Assembly: GCF_013426895.1 (NCBI RefSeq)
Contig: NZ_AP023177.1
Coordinates: forward strand, 310,001-374,000
DNA: 64,000 nt
Origin: Paraburkholderia largidicola
GTDB taxonomy: Bacteria > Pseudomonadota > Gammaproteobacteria > Burkholderiales > Burkholderiaceae
Reading direction: 5' to 3'
The notes beneath the pieces are model-generated. The model did not search any database. It was not told where the DNA came from and saw only the letters and a program-made list of their open reading frames with translations. Positions 8,953 through 17,310 of the stretch are shown one piece after another. Made by a program: the position numbers and the translations under genes. Position 1 is the stretch's first letter. The number at the start of each line of letters is the position of its first letter.

Positions 8953-9969
8953 TTATCTCACCTGCCCAGCAATCCGCTTCTGAAGCACGTCAAGTAGCAC
9001 CGCTCCAAGGATAATTGCGCCGGTGGCGAAGTCTTGCCAGAAAATATCAATGCGAGAAAGGTTAAGAAAGTTACGAATTAACGCGATCGTGACAACTCCG
9101 ATGATCGTACGCAGGATATTCCCTTGACCGCCGCTCAAACTCGTTCCGCCGATCACAACCGCAGCGATTACCTCAAACTCGAGGCCCTTGGCTGTGTCCG
9201 CCTGGATGGCGCCGACGCGAGATAAGAGGAGATTGCCCGCGAATGAAGCCGACAACCCGACGATCATGAGGCAGATAATCTTCACTCGGTCAGCTCGGAT
9301 CCCCGACAGCACCGCTACGTTTCGGTTTGCTCCGACCGCATACACTTTCTTACCAAACGTCGTGCGTGTCATCAAAACCCAACCCGCGCCATAGCATAGG
9401 ACCGCGATCAAAAACGTGTTCGGGACGCCAAACGTGACGCCCTGACCGGTTTCCGTAAAAGCGTCAGGGAGATTTGATATAACCTGACCACCGGTCGTCA
9501 CAAATGCAAGACTCCGGGCGATCATCATCATACCCAGTGTGGCGATGAATGAAGGGACGTGTCCCCGAGTAACGACAAGTCCACTAAATAGCCCAAGTAC
9601 AGGACCAACGAGCAACGAAACTAAAATCGCTAGGACTACACCGATGTGCGGCATGAGGGTCGCAGAGACGGCAGCCGAGAGTGCAACTACGGATCCCACC
9701 GAGATATCAAACTCCCCGGAAATCATCACCACGGTCATGCCGGCCGCCACAATGAGCGCGACTGCCATCTGCCCCATAAGGTTGTAGATGTTTATCCACG
9801 TTAAAAATCGCGGGGACAACAACGATAAGATCAAAACCAGCAGGATAAGGACGCCCATTGCCTGAATAAGGCCGTAGGATTGCCGCAGCCCCTCTATTAA
9901 GCGCGATTTAGGGCCCAAAAGGGATGACATCATAGTCGATGAAGCCACGTTTTTTTCGTCTATCTTCAT
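8953..9969 (-). CDS. Ribose-type ABC transporter permease (RbsC family)
   Basis: An inner-membrane permease of 338 residues with eight or more hydrophobic segments. Family motifs are present: GMTVVMISGEFDISVGSVVA (the cytoplasmic coupling region) and VIGGTSLSGGQGNILRTIIG near the C-terminus. The ATG overlaps the stop of the ATPase gene by 4 nt (ATGA), so the two are translationally coupled. Such permeases usually work as homodimers and import pentoses, hexoses, polyols or autoinducer-2. The substrate is not evident; the linked enzymes suggest a carbon source degraded through aldehyde and diketo-acid intermediates. Confidence 0.92.
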   Translation of the reverse strand: MKIDEKNVASSTMMSSLLGPKSRLIEGLRQSYGLIQAMGVLILLVLILSLLSPRFLTWINIYNLMGQMAVALIVAAGMTVVMISGEFDISVGSVVALSAAVSATLMPHIGVVLAILVSLLVGPVLGLFSGLVVTRGHVPSFIATLGMMMIARSLAFVTTGGQVISNLPDAFTETGQGVTFGVPNTFLIAVLCYGAGWVLMTRTTFGKKVYAVGANRNVAVLSGIRADRVKIICLMIVGLSASFAGNLLLSRVGAIQADTAKGLEFEVIAAVVIGGTSLSGGQGNILRTIIGVVTIALIRNFLNLSRIDIFWQDFATGAIILGAVLLDVLQKRIAGQVR

Positions 9970-11471
9970 TGCATTCTCCCACTGACACTTGTGGCGAGGA
10001 TAGCCTCGCGACGGATACTCGCGCCCGAAAATTCTCCTACTACGGATCCTCTGAACATTACGAGCACTCGATTGCACAGACGCTCTATGTCGAGGAGGTC
10101 CGCGCTAATAAGGATGACCCCAACCCCGGCGGATACTATCGCAGCTATCGTCGCGTGTATCTCAGCCTTCGACCCTACATCCACACCCGTCGTTGGCTCG
10201 TCAAGTATGAAAATCGATGGCTTGGTTTCCAGCCATTTTGCGAACAGCACTTTCTGTTGATTGCCGCCACTGAGAAATTTAATTTTGCTTTTTGGACCGG
10301 GCGCACGAATCCTCAATCGCTCGATTGCTGACCGCCCCGTCTCAACCATCGCTTTCTCATCAAGAAGCCCGAAACGGCCGTTGAAATAATCCAGGTTGGC
10401 CATGCATACGTTGTCGTAAATCGGCGATTCGGGAAGAATTCCGTCGCGCAAACGGTCATGCGTGAGCAACGCCATTCCGTAACCAATCGAACGCACGGGG
10501 CTATCGAGGTCGACCGCGCGTCCAGCAATCTCGAAATTGCCACTGGACCGCTTATTGTTGCTGCTACCGAATAACGCTCGAGAGAGTTCAGTCAAGCCTG
10601 AACCAGTCAGTCCAGTAAAACCGAGAACTTCGCCGCGGTGTAAATCAAATGTGACATTGTCCAAACCGCCTCGAACGCTCAGATTGCGTACAGACAACAA
10701 TATGTCCGCTGCCGGCGACGATGTCGGCCGCTCGGGCTCCATAGTTAGCGAACGTCCGACCATCCTCTGTATGACTTCATCGAGGGACGTGGCATCCTTT
10801 GAGGTGCTCGCAACGATAGCGCCGTCGCGAAGCACTGTGATGTCGTCGCAAACGGCAAACACTTCAGCGAGGTAGTGCGACACAAAAACGATGCCGACGC
10901 CATTCCGGGAAAGCGCTCTGATCAAATCGAGAACGAAGTTAACCTCTATGTCTGTAAGAGCTGATGTCGGCTCATCGAGCAATAGCAGTCGCGGATTCCG
11001 ACTGACAGCCTTGAGGATCTGGACCATCTTCTTGACGTCGTTGGGCAGCGTCGAGATCACGGAGTCCGGGTCCGCCTCGATACCGTAGTCGTGAAGAAGC
11101 CTGGTCACCTCTTCTTTTTGACTCTGTCGACGAAGAAGTCCGGCGCGCGCCGGCTCGTTGTTCAGCATGATGTTCTCCGCTACAGTCATGCTCTCGATCA
11201 AATTAATATCCTGGTGAACCGTGACGATTCCCTTCTTGAGCGCGTCGTCAGTTCCGGCAAGATGGATGGTGTCACCATCGAGTTGCATGTGACCCGAATC
11301 GGGGTGATGGACCCCCGAGATAATCTTCAACAACGTACTTTTTCCGGCTCCGTTTTCGCCGACAAGACCGTGAATCCGCCCCGGTTCCACAGCGAAGTCA
11401 ACGCTCTTCAACGCTTGGACGCCGAGGAAGGTTTTAACGATCCCTCCGCAGTCGAAAATATACTTAGGCAT
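9966..11471 (-). CDS. Ribose-type ABC transporter ATP-binding protein (RbsA/MglA family)
   Basis: A duplicated ATPase of about 501 residues. The N-terminal domain has Walker A GENGAGKST and Walker B LLLLDEPTSAL, but its signature motif is degenerate (LPNDVKKMVQI). The C-terminal domain has a degenerate Walker A (TGLTGSGLTE) with an intact LSGGNQQK signature and LDEPTTGVD. This asymmetric pattern is usual for sugar importers of this family. I place the start at MPKYIFDCGG, where GGAGCAGGAG lies just upstream; longer starts at 11510 (ATG) or 11516 (GTG) cannot be excluded. The gene is the middle member of a binding protein, ATPase, permease operon. Confidence 0.92.
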   Translation of the reverse strand: MPKYIFDCGGIVKTFLGVQALKSVDFAVEPGRIHGLVGENGAGKSTLLKIISGVHHPDSGHMQLDGDTIHLAGTDDALKKGIVTVHQDINLIESMTVAENIMLNNEPARAGLLRRQSQKEEVTRLLHDYGIEADPDSVISTLPNDVKKMVQILKAVSRNPRLLLLDEPTSALTDIEVNFVLDLIRALSRNGVGIVFVSHYLAEVFAVCDDITVLRDGAIVASTSKDATSLDEVIQRMVGRSLTMEPERPTSSPAADILLSVRNLSVRGGLDNVTFDLHRGEVLGFTGLTGSGLTELSRALFGSSNNKRSSGNFEIAGRAVDLDSPVRSIGYGMALLTHDRLRDGILPESPIYDNVCMANLDYFNGRFGLLDEKAMVETGRSAIERLRIRAPGPKSKIKFLSGGNQQKVLFAKWLETKPSIFILDEPTTGVDVGSKAEIHATIAAIVSAGVGVILISADLLDIERLCNRVLVMFRGSVVGEFSGASIRREAILATSVSGRMQ

Positions 11472-11594
11472 CTCCTGCTCCGAATTCTTGTTCCGATTCC
11501 GTAGACTCATAACCACCGTAGACTCCAGTGACCGTCAAAACCGCCGCGTGTTCATTAGAGTGTGCCCTACGCCATGTTCCGGCGCCGCACCGGT

Positions 11595-12554
11595 CTACTT
11601 TCCAGTCACTTGCGGGTCGTCCGCGAAGGCTGACGCGTTCTCTTTCGTTAGCACTTTCGTTGGAAGAAGGTCTTCGTGCGCCTTGAGAGTAGCCCCCATC
11701 AGCTTCATGGCCATGGCATTCATGCTCTCGTAGCCAATTTTATAGGGATCCTGAACGACAAGACCGAGTATCCTTCCATCTTTGACCATTTGATATGAGA
11801 CGCGATCGAGGTCAAAGGAGACAAGCTTAACGTCAGTGCGCTTAGCCTCGACGAGTGCCGCATACGCACCCTGTGCCACCAACTGATTAATAAAGAACAC
11901 TCCTGAAACTTCAGGACTGGAGAGGATCGTATCTTGCATCGTGCGTCTACCGTCTTCCAGACTTAGCTTCAATGTCTTCCGCGTTATGACTTTCAATCCC
12001 AATTCCTTCGCGCGCGTTTCGAATCCATTGATCCGGGCTTGCGCCACTGCTACCCCAGTCGCGTTGTCGAAGACGATCACACTTGAAGAAGGCTTCAGGT
12101 TCTTGGCCATAAGCTCGGCGGCCCTCTGCCCCCCTTCAAAGTTGTTCGAGATAACGAGATAGTCGTATTTTCCCGAGTTCAAACCGGTGTCTGCAACGAC
12201 GACCGGAATATGGTTTTTGTTATAAATGTTCTTAACCGGTTCAGAAACGACAACGCTATCGCCAGGGAACACTACGAGTCCGTTGACACCTTGTGCATAA
12301 AGATCTTCAAGATCACCGATCTGTCGAGTCGTGTCTGTATCGCCGCCGTTAGTCACCAGCATATTAATATTGACGCCTTTCGCCTTCCAATCCTCGACGG
12401 CTTTTCTCGCCCCATTTTGGAGCGTGATAACAAAAGGATTTCCGCCATAGAAGAGCGAGAGGCCGACGGTAAAATTCGGCCCCGCTGTCGCGCTCGTACT
12501 CGTCAACGTTGCGACGAGCGCAAGCGCGGTGGACAACCGTTTCGTGAGTCCCAT
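11595..12554 (-). CDS. Periplasmic sugar-binding protein of the ABC importer (RbsB-like)
   Basis: A 319-residue protein with a Sec signal peptide (about residues 1-24, ending at SATAG). The mature part is a type I periplasmic binding fold: VGLSLFYGGNPFVITLQNGA at the start, then VTNGGDTDTTRQIGDLEDLY, the region pattern seen in ribose and related binding proteins. The ATG follows GGAGACATGAA. It lies 123 nt upstream of the ATPase gene and 159 nt downstream of the cupin gene, so it may have its own promoter within a larger operon. The ligand cannot be read from sequence. Confidence 0.9.
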   Translation of the reverse strand: MGLTKRLSTALALVATLTSTSATAGPNFTVGLSLFYGGNPFVITLQNGARKAVEDWKAKGVNINMLVTNGGDTDTTRQIGDLEDLYAQGVNGLVVFPGDSVVVSEPVKNIYNKNHIPVVVADTGLNSGKYDYLVISNNFEGGQRAAELMAKNLKPSSSVIVFDNATGVAVAQARINGFETRAKELGLKVITRKTLKLSLEDGRRTMQDTILSSPEVSGVFFINQLVAQGAYAALVEAKRTDVKLVSFDLDRVSYQMVKDGRILGLVVQDPYKIGYESMNAMAMKLMGATLKAHEDLLPTKVLTKENASAFADDPQVTGK

Positions 12555-12713
12555 TTCATGTCTCCGAATGTAGTCATATTTGTCGAAATAAAACTGATTG
12601 CGCGGGGCCTCGGCCGGTAATGCCAGTCCAGAGGAGTCTTAATTGAATGTATACAAACTTGGGGCTAGTCTGACGACAACCTTCAGCGGAAGTTAGGGCT
12701 TAGTGGGTCGAGA

Positions 12714-13133
12714 CTAACGATGCTCCGACGCGACTGGCCGGGTTTCCCCGGTCTCCTCAAGCGTCCGAGTCGCGTCCATCGATGCGTAGATCCAAAGTAT
12801 CTTCATAGGGGATTTCTCTGACGCGTTACGGAACCTATGCACGACGTTCGGCGGAATCCAGGTGGTGTCGAATTGACTGAGCGGCACGCTTTCGCCATTG
12901 ATGTCGATTACCGCTTCGCCCTCCAACAACACCACACTTTCTTCGCAGTTGTGGCTATGGAAAGGAATTACCGCGCCGGGCCGGAATTCTGTGATCCCAT
13001 TTATAAAGCCCGTTGCGCCAATTCGACGCGAGACAAGTGGCGTCGTTGCGGCACCTCCGCCGCGATCATGACGGGCAATTTCGTTAGGCCTAAGAATTGT
13101 CGGCGTGGCACTACTGGATTTTGGATTTGACAC
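12714..13133 (-). CDS. Cupin-domain protein
   Basis: A 139-residue single-domain cupin. The first motif is FHSHNCEESVVLLEGEAVI (about residues 57-75, with two His and a Glu as metal ligands). The second is PPNVVHRFRNAS near residue 98. The start is GTG, supported by CAGGAGG five nt upstream. It may bind a metal and act as a small isomerase, lyase or oxygenase on a pathway intermediate, but cupins are too diverse to be specific. It lies 18 nt after the DUF1330 gene, so the two are very likely co-transcribed. Confidence 0.82.
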   Translation of the reverse strand: MSNPKSSSATPTILRPNEIARHDRGGGAATTPLVSRRIGATGFINGITEFRPGAVIPFHSHNCEESVVLLEGEAVIDINGESVPLSQFDTTWIPPNVVHRFRNASEKSPMKILWIYASMDATRTLEETGETRPVASEHR

Positions 13134-13151
13134 ATAACCTCCTGAAAGAAG

Positions 13152-13457
13152 CTACCGAGGGGTAGCATCGCCGCCGTCAACGATGGTGATTTCAACCTCA
13201 CCGGCCCCATTTCGTCGGAACTCTGCGGCCGCACGGTACTCATCGGACTCGAAGCAAGAGACGGCCGCCTCGAACGTGGGAAATTCCACGACAATAAACC
13301 GCGTGAATCTCTCGGGTCCTTCCATAACCTTGAAATCCCCTCCCCGCACATGGATCCTTGCCCCATACTTCTTCATAATGTCGGGTACCCGGTCCGTGTA
13401 TCTCTTGTACTCAACGGGATCCGCGACGCGGGCCCGAGCAAGCCAGTAAGCGGCCAT
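13152..13457 (-). CDS. DUF1330 family protein
   Basis: A 101-residue dimeric alpha/beta barrel-type protein. The family pattern is clear: AAYWLARARVADPVEYKRYT at the start, then GGDFKVMEG, a Phe/Glu strand with FPTFEAAVSCFESDEYR, and a short tail. Members are often small accessory enzymes in catabolic clusters with unknown reactions. AAGGAG lies 8 nt before the ATG. It sits 28 nt after the FAH-family gene and 18 nt before the cupin gene in one dense operon. Confidence 0.85.
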   Translation of the reverse strand: MAAYWLARARVADPVEYKRYTDRVPDIMKKYGARIHVRGGDFKVMEGPERFTRFIVVEFPTFEAAVSCFESDEYRAAAEFRRNGAGEVEITIVDGGDATPR

Positions 13458-13485
13458 AACCGTTCTCCTTCGAAGCTGGTTCGGA

Positions 13486-14181
13486 TTATCGGATGATCAC
13501 GGTGAGCTCTCCGACGTCTTGGACAGAGGCATGCAGTTGGTCTCCGCGGGCGACTGCGCCTACGCCCGAGGGTGTGCCGGTGAAGATTAGGTCCCCGGGC
13601 AACAATGCGAAGAGCGTCGAAAGGTAGGCGATCGTTTCGGGGACGTTCCAAATCATATCGGCGAGGTCTCCGTGCTGGCGGCGCTGGCCGTTGACGCTAA
13701 GCTCAATAGTTCCGGAGCTTGGATGTCCGCCAGTTGAGGCAGTTCGAATGGCCGAGCACGGCGCCGACCCGTCAAAGGACTTCGCCGTCTCCCAAGGTCG
13801 TCCCAACTTTTTTAACTCGGCCTGAAGATCTCTACGAGTCATATCCAGCCCAACGGCGTACCCAAACACCATGGAGAGCGCCTCCTCGGTCCTGAGGTTT
13901 GATCCCCCTTGTGACAAAGCAACGACCAGTTCTACCTCGTGATGGAGATCGCTCGTCATTGCGGGGTATGTAATTGAAGCCCCGTCTACCACAAGAGACG
14001 TAGCCGGCTTCATGAAGAAAAATGGAGGAGCTCTGTCGGGGTCATGACCCATTTCACGGGCGTGTTCAGCGTAATTGCGGCCGACGCAAAAGATTCGATT
14101 CACGGGGAAGCGCTCTTTGCTACCTACTACGGGAAGCGTCGTCAGCAGCGGAGCCGAGACGACGTACAAATTCGCAGACAT
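13486..14181 (-). CDS. Fumarylacetoacetate hydrolase (FAH) family protein
   Basis: A 231-residue FAH-fold enzyme close in size to acylpyruvate and fumarylpyruvate hydrolases. Seen motifs are FCVGRNYAEHAREMG, FFFMKPATSLV and HHEVELVVALS, where the acidic residues bind Mg2+, and a C-terminal TGTPSGVGAV. Such enzymes cleave a C-C bond in 2,4-diketo acids, or act as hydratases or decarboxylases. The ATG at 14181 has GAGG five nt upstream, while the earlier start at 14196 is a TTG without a site. With the VOC protein and the aldehyde dehydrogenase upstream, this suggests a diketo-acid intermediate from a sugar acid or ring-cleavage pathway. Confidence 0.9.
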   Translation of the reverse strand: MSANLYVVSAPLLTTLPVVGSKERFPVNRIFCVGRNYAEHAREMGHDPDRAPPFFFMKPATSLVVDGASITYPAMTSDLHHEVELVVALSQGGSNLRTEEALSMVFGYAVGLDMTRRDLQAELKKLGRPWETAKSFDGSAPCSAIRTASTGGHPSSGTIELSVNGQRRQHGDLADMIWNVPETIAYLSTLFALLPGDLIFTGTPSGVGAVARGDQLHASVQDVGELTVIIR

Positions 14182-14229
14182 TTGAGCCTCATTCAACGAG
14201 TCGTTATTAATTTTGCGCCGTTAGAGATG

Positions 14230-14715
14230 CTATTCAGAACCAGTGCTGGTCCACTCGGCAACGCGCCCGGCTTCAATCGCTTCGCGGGCCTGGAAGTTCA
14301 ATTCCACCTTTATCCCGTTAATTGGCTCTCTCATAAAGAGCTGGTACAGGTTGGAGTTGTGAGCCTTTCGCTCGCTGTACGTGGTGCCATTTCGCTCCAA
14401 CCGTTCGATAAATTCCACGATGTCTTCACAGTTAAAGCAAACGTGGTCGATATGTCCGGAGCCAGGTTGCCCTTGAGAACTGTAGTCGACGCCCTGTGCA
14501 TCAACCGGGGTACTCAGATATGTGTCTTGGTGTTCCGAGTGGCGAGACCGCCCGATGTGAACAACATCCTGCTCGCCGATGTACAACCAATGAACAGGAA
14601 AGCCAAACTCAGGGTGGTAACCATCTCGAAATCCGAGGTTATTGCAGAACCAATCTCGAGTACCCTCCGGATCGTGGGTAAGGATGAGAATATGCTCCAT
14701 AAATTTCAAGCCCAT
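14230..14715 (-). CDS. VOC-family (glyoxalase/extradiol dioxygenase fold) protein
   Basis: A 161-residue vicinal oxygen chelate protein with two beta-alpha-beta-beta-beta modules. Likely metal ligands are His in MEHILILTH near the N-terminus, His in GHIDHVCFNC near residue 100, and Glu in GIKVELNF near residue 145. It could be a small dioxygenase, lyase or isomerase; the fold alone does not decide. GAGGACTACGAA precedes the ATG. The gene lies 48 nt before the FAH-family gene and 54 nt after the aldehyde dehydrogenase gene. If it cleaves a ring or isomerises a thiol adduct, the FAH enzyme could act on the product. Confidence 0.82.
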   Translation of the reverse strand: MGLKFMEHILILTHDPEGTRDWFCNNLGFRDGYHPEFGFPVHWLYIGEQDVVHIGRSRHSEHQDTYLSTPVDAQGVDYSSQGQPGSGHIDHVCFNCEDIVEFIERLERNGTTYSERKAHNSNLYQLFMREPINGIKVELNFQAREAIEAGRVAEWTSTGSE

Positions 14716-14769
14716 TTCGTAGTCCTCTTAGTCGGGAAATTTTCGGCCACAACACCCAGTTGAGGTCGC

Positions 14770-16134
14770 CTAGTGACTGTACATCGTCTTGACGTTTGCG
14801 AACTCCCTTAAGCCCCAGACACCGAGTTCCCTACCGTAGCCCGACTGCTTGATGCCGCCGAAGGGAAGACGCGGGTCCGACGCAACTACTGCATTCACAA
14901 ATACGGCCCCCGCTTCGATATCACGTGCGATGGCTTGTCCCTTATCTAGGTCACCGGTCCAGACCGCTGCGCCAAGTCCAAATGCCGTTGCGTTTGCCAC
15001 GTCCAGCGCGTGCTCCGAATTCCGGACGCGGATAATGGAAGCCGCAGGCCCAAACGTCTCCTGCGTCGCGGCCGTCATTTCGGGTTCGACATGATCTAGG
15101 ATCGTCGCTGGGTAAAAGTTCCCTTCGCCCTCGGGTATCTTTCCGCCGACCCGAATAACGGCGCCTTCCTTAACAGTCGCGTCGACCTGCGCATGCAGCT
15201 CGTCTCGCAGGTTCCTACGTGCCATCGGGCCGAGACGAGTTGCGTCATTGAATGGATCACCAGCTTGATAGGTCCTCGTCTCCCGGACAAATGCGTCCGC
15301 AAACTGATCGGCTACGTCGTTTTCGACAATAAATCGCTTCGCGGATATGCAACTTTGCCCGGCGTTCGAAAACCGCGAACGCGCGGCTGCCCTCGCCGCC
15401 TCGGGGATATCAGCGTCGGACAGGACGATGAACGGATCGGAGCCGCCCAGCTCAAGCACGTGTTTCTTAAGCGCTGCGCCGGCCTCCTGCGCAATGCTTC
15501 TTCCTACCGGCGTGGAACCGGTGAAGGTAACCGCGGCCACGCGGTCATCGCGAATCACTGGCGCTACTCGTCCCGACTCAACAAGCAGTGTTGCAAAAAG
15601 GCCTTCGGGCGCCAACGCCGCGCGGAACAGTGTTTCAAGCGCAAGCGCGCATTGAGGCACGTTGGCCGCGTGTTTCATAACAACTGTATTTCCCACCGCG
15701 ATCGCTGGAGCCGTCGCTCGGATGACTTGCCAAAAGGGGTAGTTCCATGGCATTACCGCCAAAACCACCCCAATAGGGTCGAAAACGACACGACTGTCCC
15801 TCGCGCCACTGTCGACCCGCTCGTCAGCCAGCAACCTCACTGCATTTGCAGAATAGAAATCGCAGGTTACTGCGCACTTTTCGATTTCCGCCCTCGCTTC
15901 CTCAATGGGCTTCCCCATCTCGGATGTAATCAGGAAAGAAAAATTTTCTTTCCCCGCGCGTAGTGCTCCGGCGACGCGCGACAACACCTCCTGTCTTTCC
16001 GCGATGTGGCTTTTCCGCCATACCTTGTAGCAATCGTGGGCGTTCCCCAAGCGGCGCTCGATTTCGGCGTCGTCATGAGGCATGGTTTCCTTTTCTGTAC
16101 GCCCATTCGATGGGTTGATTGATCGCATTGTCAC
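14770..16134 (-). CDS. NAD(P)-dependent aldehyde dehydrogenase (succinate-semialdehyde type)
   Basis: A 454-residue aldehyde dehydrogenase. It has PWNYPFWQ near the substrate tunnel, FTGSTPVGR at the cofactor site, the general base Glu in HVLELGGSDPFI, and the catalytic Cys in NAGQSCISAKR. The length and the LPFGGIKQSGYGRELG ending fit GabD-like short aldehyde dehydrogenases. The GTG start has AGGTGGA just upstream; an ATG lies two codons later. It lies 84 nt downstream of the Ldh-type gene and probably opens the oxidative part of the pathway. The exact aldehyde is unknown. Confidence 0.92.
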   Translation of the reverse strand: MTMRSINPSNGRTEKETMPHDDAEIERRLGNAHDCYKVWRKSHIAERQEVLSRVAGALRAGKENFSFLITSEMGKPIEEARAEIEKCAVTCDFYSANAVRLLADERVDSGARDSRVVFDPIGVVLAVMPWNYPFWQVIRATAPAIAVGNTVVMKHAANVPQCALALETLFRAALAPEGLFATLLVESGRVAPVIRDDRVAAVTFTGSTPVGRSIAQEAGAALKKHVLELGGSDPFIVLSDADIPEAARAAARSRFSNAGQSCISAKRFIVENDVADQFADAFVRETRTYQAGDPFNDATRLGPMARRNLRDELHAQVDATVKEGAVIRVGGKIPEGEGNFYPATILDHVEPEMTAATQETFGPAASIIRVRNSEHALDVANATAFGLGAAVWTGDLDKGQAIARDIEAGAVFVNAVVASDPRLPFGGIKQSGYGRELGVWGLREFANVKTMYSH

Positions 16135-16218
16135 GTATCCACCTTTGTTCCACGGATATCTTTAGTTAGCCAATTTCTGAGGTGAGAAACCAACCGCGTT
16201 GAGGAATGTCTCCTCTGC

Positions 16219-17310
16219 TTAGAGAACTCCAGTCGTCGCTGTAGAAAATGTCTTCAGGCGTCCGATTGAGAGTTGGTCCGCCAGCAAGTCCAGATCTCGT
16301 AGTACCCCGTTTGAGATTGGGATGCCTCCTGCTCGGAAACGCTCCCGTTTGATCGCGCTCTGCTCGCCTGGCATCCAGATCCTATCGACGCCGGGGAGCT
16401 TCGCCGAATTGCGAAGGTCTCCGATCAGTGTATCTATCGCGCGGGTGAAGTCTTCCAAGTCTGCGAACGCATTTACATCCAAGACAACTATGCTTTGGCC
16501 CGTGTTCGTACGGGTAGAGGAGTCTTTGTTGAAGTCGACCACTTGCTTGCCCATAGCCGCGCCGTTTAGGGTTCCCGCAAGAATTCCTATCACCAGTGCG
16601 AGACCGTACCCTTTATGCCCGCCGATCGGTAGGAGAAATCCTTCATCCGATTTCGTCGGGTCGACGAGAGGACGCCCGCTCCGGTCCATCATCCACCCCT
16701 CGGGCATCAGTTCACCCCGCTTTGCTTTTGCTTTGACTTTGCCGTAGGCCGTTGCGGTGCTAGCCATGTCCAACACCACGTCCACTTCGTCCTTGGTTGG
16801 GATCGCCACCGCAATCGGATTTGTCGACAGCAGTAGATCGGTACCGCCCCACGGAGGCATATGATTCGCGTTGCCGACGGCGAAATACAAAGCGATCATT
16901 TTCTGCTCGACAGCCATCCGCGCATACAGGGATGCGGGCCCCGCGTGGTTGCTATTGCGCGTCCCAACCCAAGCTACTCCTGTTTCTCGGGCCTTCTCAA
17001 TCGCAAGCTTGGTTGCCGCCGTTACGACGAGATGACCCATGCCATTATCCCCATCGATCACCGCCATTGCAGGACGATCCGAGACCATCCTGATTTTGGG
17101 CACGCGGTTGATTCCACCGGCTTCAATACGTTTGACGTATTGGCTCAGACGAATTACACCGTGGCCGTCGGAGCCTTGCATATCTGCCTGAACCATTAAC
17201 GAGGCGATCGCCTCCGCATCTCCCGCCGGCAAATCAGCGGCGCGCAATGCCGCCCCCACAAACGTATGCAGCTCTGCCGGCGTTGCTAGCGACGATTTAT
17301 TGTGAGTCAT
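16219..17310 (-). CDS. Malate/L-lactate/ureidoglycolate dehydrogenase family (Ldh_2) oxidoreductase
   Basis: A 363-residue NAD(P)-dependent 2-hydroxyacid or imino acid oxidoreductase of the family that includes YiaK, AllD and Dpr-type reductases. Characteristic segments are SDGHGVIRLSQYVKR (catalytic His), GTRNSNHAGPASLYA, TNPIAVAIPT, and GGHKGYGLALVIG. No clear ribosome site precedes the ATG. It is the first gene of the minus-strand series and faces about 1.6 kb of gene-free DNA, so the main promoter is likely just upstream. The family converts 2-keto acids and 2-hydroxy acids; the natural substrate here is unassigned. Confidence 0.9.
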   Translation of the reverse strand: MTHNKSSLATPAELHTFVGAALRAADLPAGDAEAIASLMVQADMQGSDGHGVIRLSQYVKRIEAGGINRVPKIRMVSDRPAMAVIDGDNGMGHLVVTAATKLAIEKARETGVAWVGTRNSNHAGPASLYARMAVEQKMIALYFAVGNANHMPPWGGTDLLLSTNPIAVAIPTKDEVDVVLDMASTATAYGKVKAKAKRGELMPEGWMMDRSGRPLVDPTKSDEGFLLPIGGHKGYGLALVIGILAGTLNGAAMGKQVVDFNKDSSTRTNTGQSIVVLDVNAFADLEDFTRAIDTLIGDLRNSAKLPGVDRIWMPGEQSAIKRERFRAGGIPISNGVLRDLDLLADQLSIGRLKTFSTATTGVL

